Position numbers and translations under genes: made by a program | Source: Nitrospinaceae bacterium | Lineage (GTDB): Bacteria > Nitrospinota > Nitrospinia > Nitrospinales > Nitrospinaceae | Assembly (NCBI GenBank): GCA_024644405.1 | Contig: JAHELC010000001.1 | Coordinates: 427,844-491,843, forward strand | Direction: 5' to 3' | Length of the DNA: 64,000 nucleotides | Shown here: positions 63,794 to 64,000 of the stretch, in pieces | Layout of the letters: each line of letters begins with the position of its first letter | Position numbering within the stretch: position 1 is the first letter of the stretch | The notes under the pieces: generated by a model | The model's input: the letters and a program-made list of their open reading frames with translations, nothing else | Told to the model about the DNA's origin: nothing | The model's database searches: none

Positions 63794-63861
63794 GTTCTCT
63801 AATTGACGCAACTGTGAAGGCATCAATCCTTCAACCCAAAGAAATTCTGGTTGCTGCAAGT

Positions 63862-64000
63862 TTAAAAAATATATCGACCATCCCAGTTGATACTGGAACC
63901 GTTCTGGCCGTTATTATCATGATTACCCAATCCGGCCAGCTGGGTGAAATCGTCATCCTCCAGATCCAACAGGGCGTACACATCCTCATCCGATTCCGTC
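63862..64000 (-). CDS. Asp-rich protein, 3' end only
   Basis: About 45 codons, open through the right edge of the window. The visible C-terminus reads SDEDVYALLDLEDDDFTQLA, then a Gly/Asn-rich GNHDNNGQNGSS, ending NWDGRYIF. The Asp/Gly/Asn content and the terminal Phe suggest an exported, perhaps Ca2+-binding or surface protein. No family assignment is possible from the part visible. A strong terminator follows. Confidence 0.6.
   Translation of the reverse strand, partial: TESDEDVYALLDLEDDDFTQLAGLGNHDNNGQNGSSINWDGRYIF

Overview
The window is a 64 kb piece of a chromosome from a Gram-negative, outer-membrane bacterium. Signs of this are several lipoproteins with lipoboxes, an outer-membrane beta-barrel, LolA-like proteins, a lipocalin, a small c-type cytochrome lipoprotein, and an exosortase with a PEP-CTERM target. 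The mix (exosortase, duplicated MMPL/RND plus LolA-like modules, HDOD and STAS-like signalling, several RNase-inhibitor-type LRR proteins, FdhF/YdeP molybdoenzyme) suggests a marine Nitrospinota-like or deltaproteobacterium-like lineage. That taxonomic guess is inference; no rRNA or marker-gene comparison was possible. Gene density is high on both strands. I saw no insertion sequence, prophage, CRISPR array, rRNA or tRNA.

Region by region. 1-8.3 kb is mostly housekeeping: the 3' end of a probable MFS transporter, peptide deformylase, an HU-type DNA-binding protein with a clear promoter and terminator, a diheme lipoprotein, a lytic transglycosylase, a giant acidic zinc-ribbon/FliL-like membrane protein, and the rplU-rpmA-obg operon. 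8.4-15.6 kb holds methyltransferases, a SHOCT lipoprotein, an aroK-LRR-DNA glycosylase-O-methyltransferase operon, a Sel1-repeat protein, two more LRR proteins and a TusA-like protein that has lost its cysteine. 15.7-20.8 kb has coaX and a four-gene signalling operon (HD-GYP-N-like, HDOD, GAF histidine kinase, STAS-like). 20.8-26.8 kb has a nucleoside transporter, two sugar-nucleotide-type epimerases and a molybdopterin oxidoreductase. 26.8-38.6 kb is an envelope-transport region: a decayed SRPBCC gene, an outer-membrane barrel, two oxidoreductases, and two paralogous RND + LolA-like pairs. A TetR regulator with two matching palindromic operators belongs to it, and an ArsR-SRPBCC pair with its own operator follows.

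38.7-47.3 kb carries an FHA-membrane protein/S1C protease pair and an operon with a TIR-like/TPR protein, an internally duplicated unknown protein and a lipocalin. A P-type cation ATPase with a 30-bp perfect palindrome over its promoter closes this part. 47.4-53.9 kb has a CHASE-GGDEF cyclase, a TlpA-like thioredoxin, glutamate dehydrogenase and a membrane VTT/flavin disulfide oxidoreductase fusion. 54-55.2 kb is rtcB.

The most notable system is at 55.3-62.9 kb. It is one tightly packed operon: an exosortase fused to an EpsI-like domain, a VIT/vWA surface protein with a perfect PEP-CTERM tail, a DUF4153-type membrane protein, an OmpR-type response regulator and a histidine kinase. It looks like a self-contained one-substrate exosortase system with its own two-component control. 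A cluster of TGCA-core repeats lies in the promoter region and runs over the start codon of its first gene. The window closes with a DsbA-family protein and the 3' end of an Asp-rich gene followed by a strong terminator.
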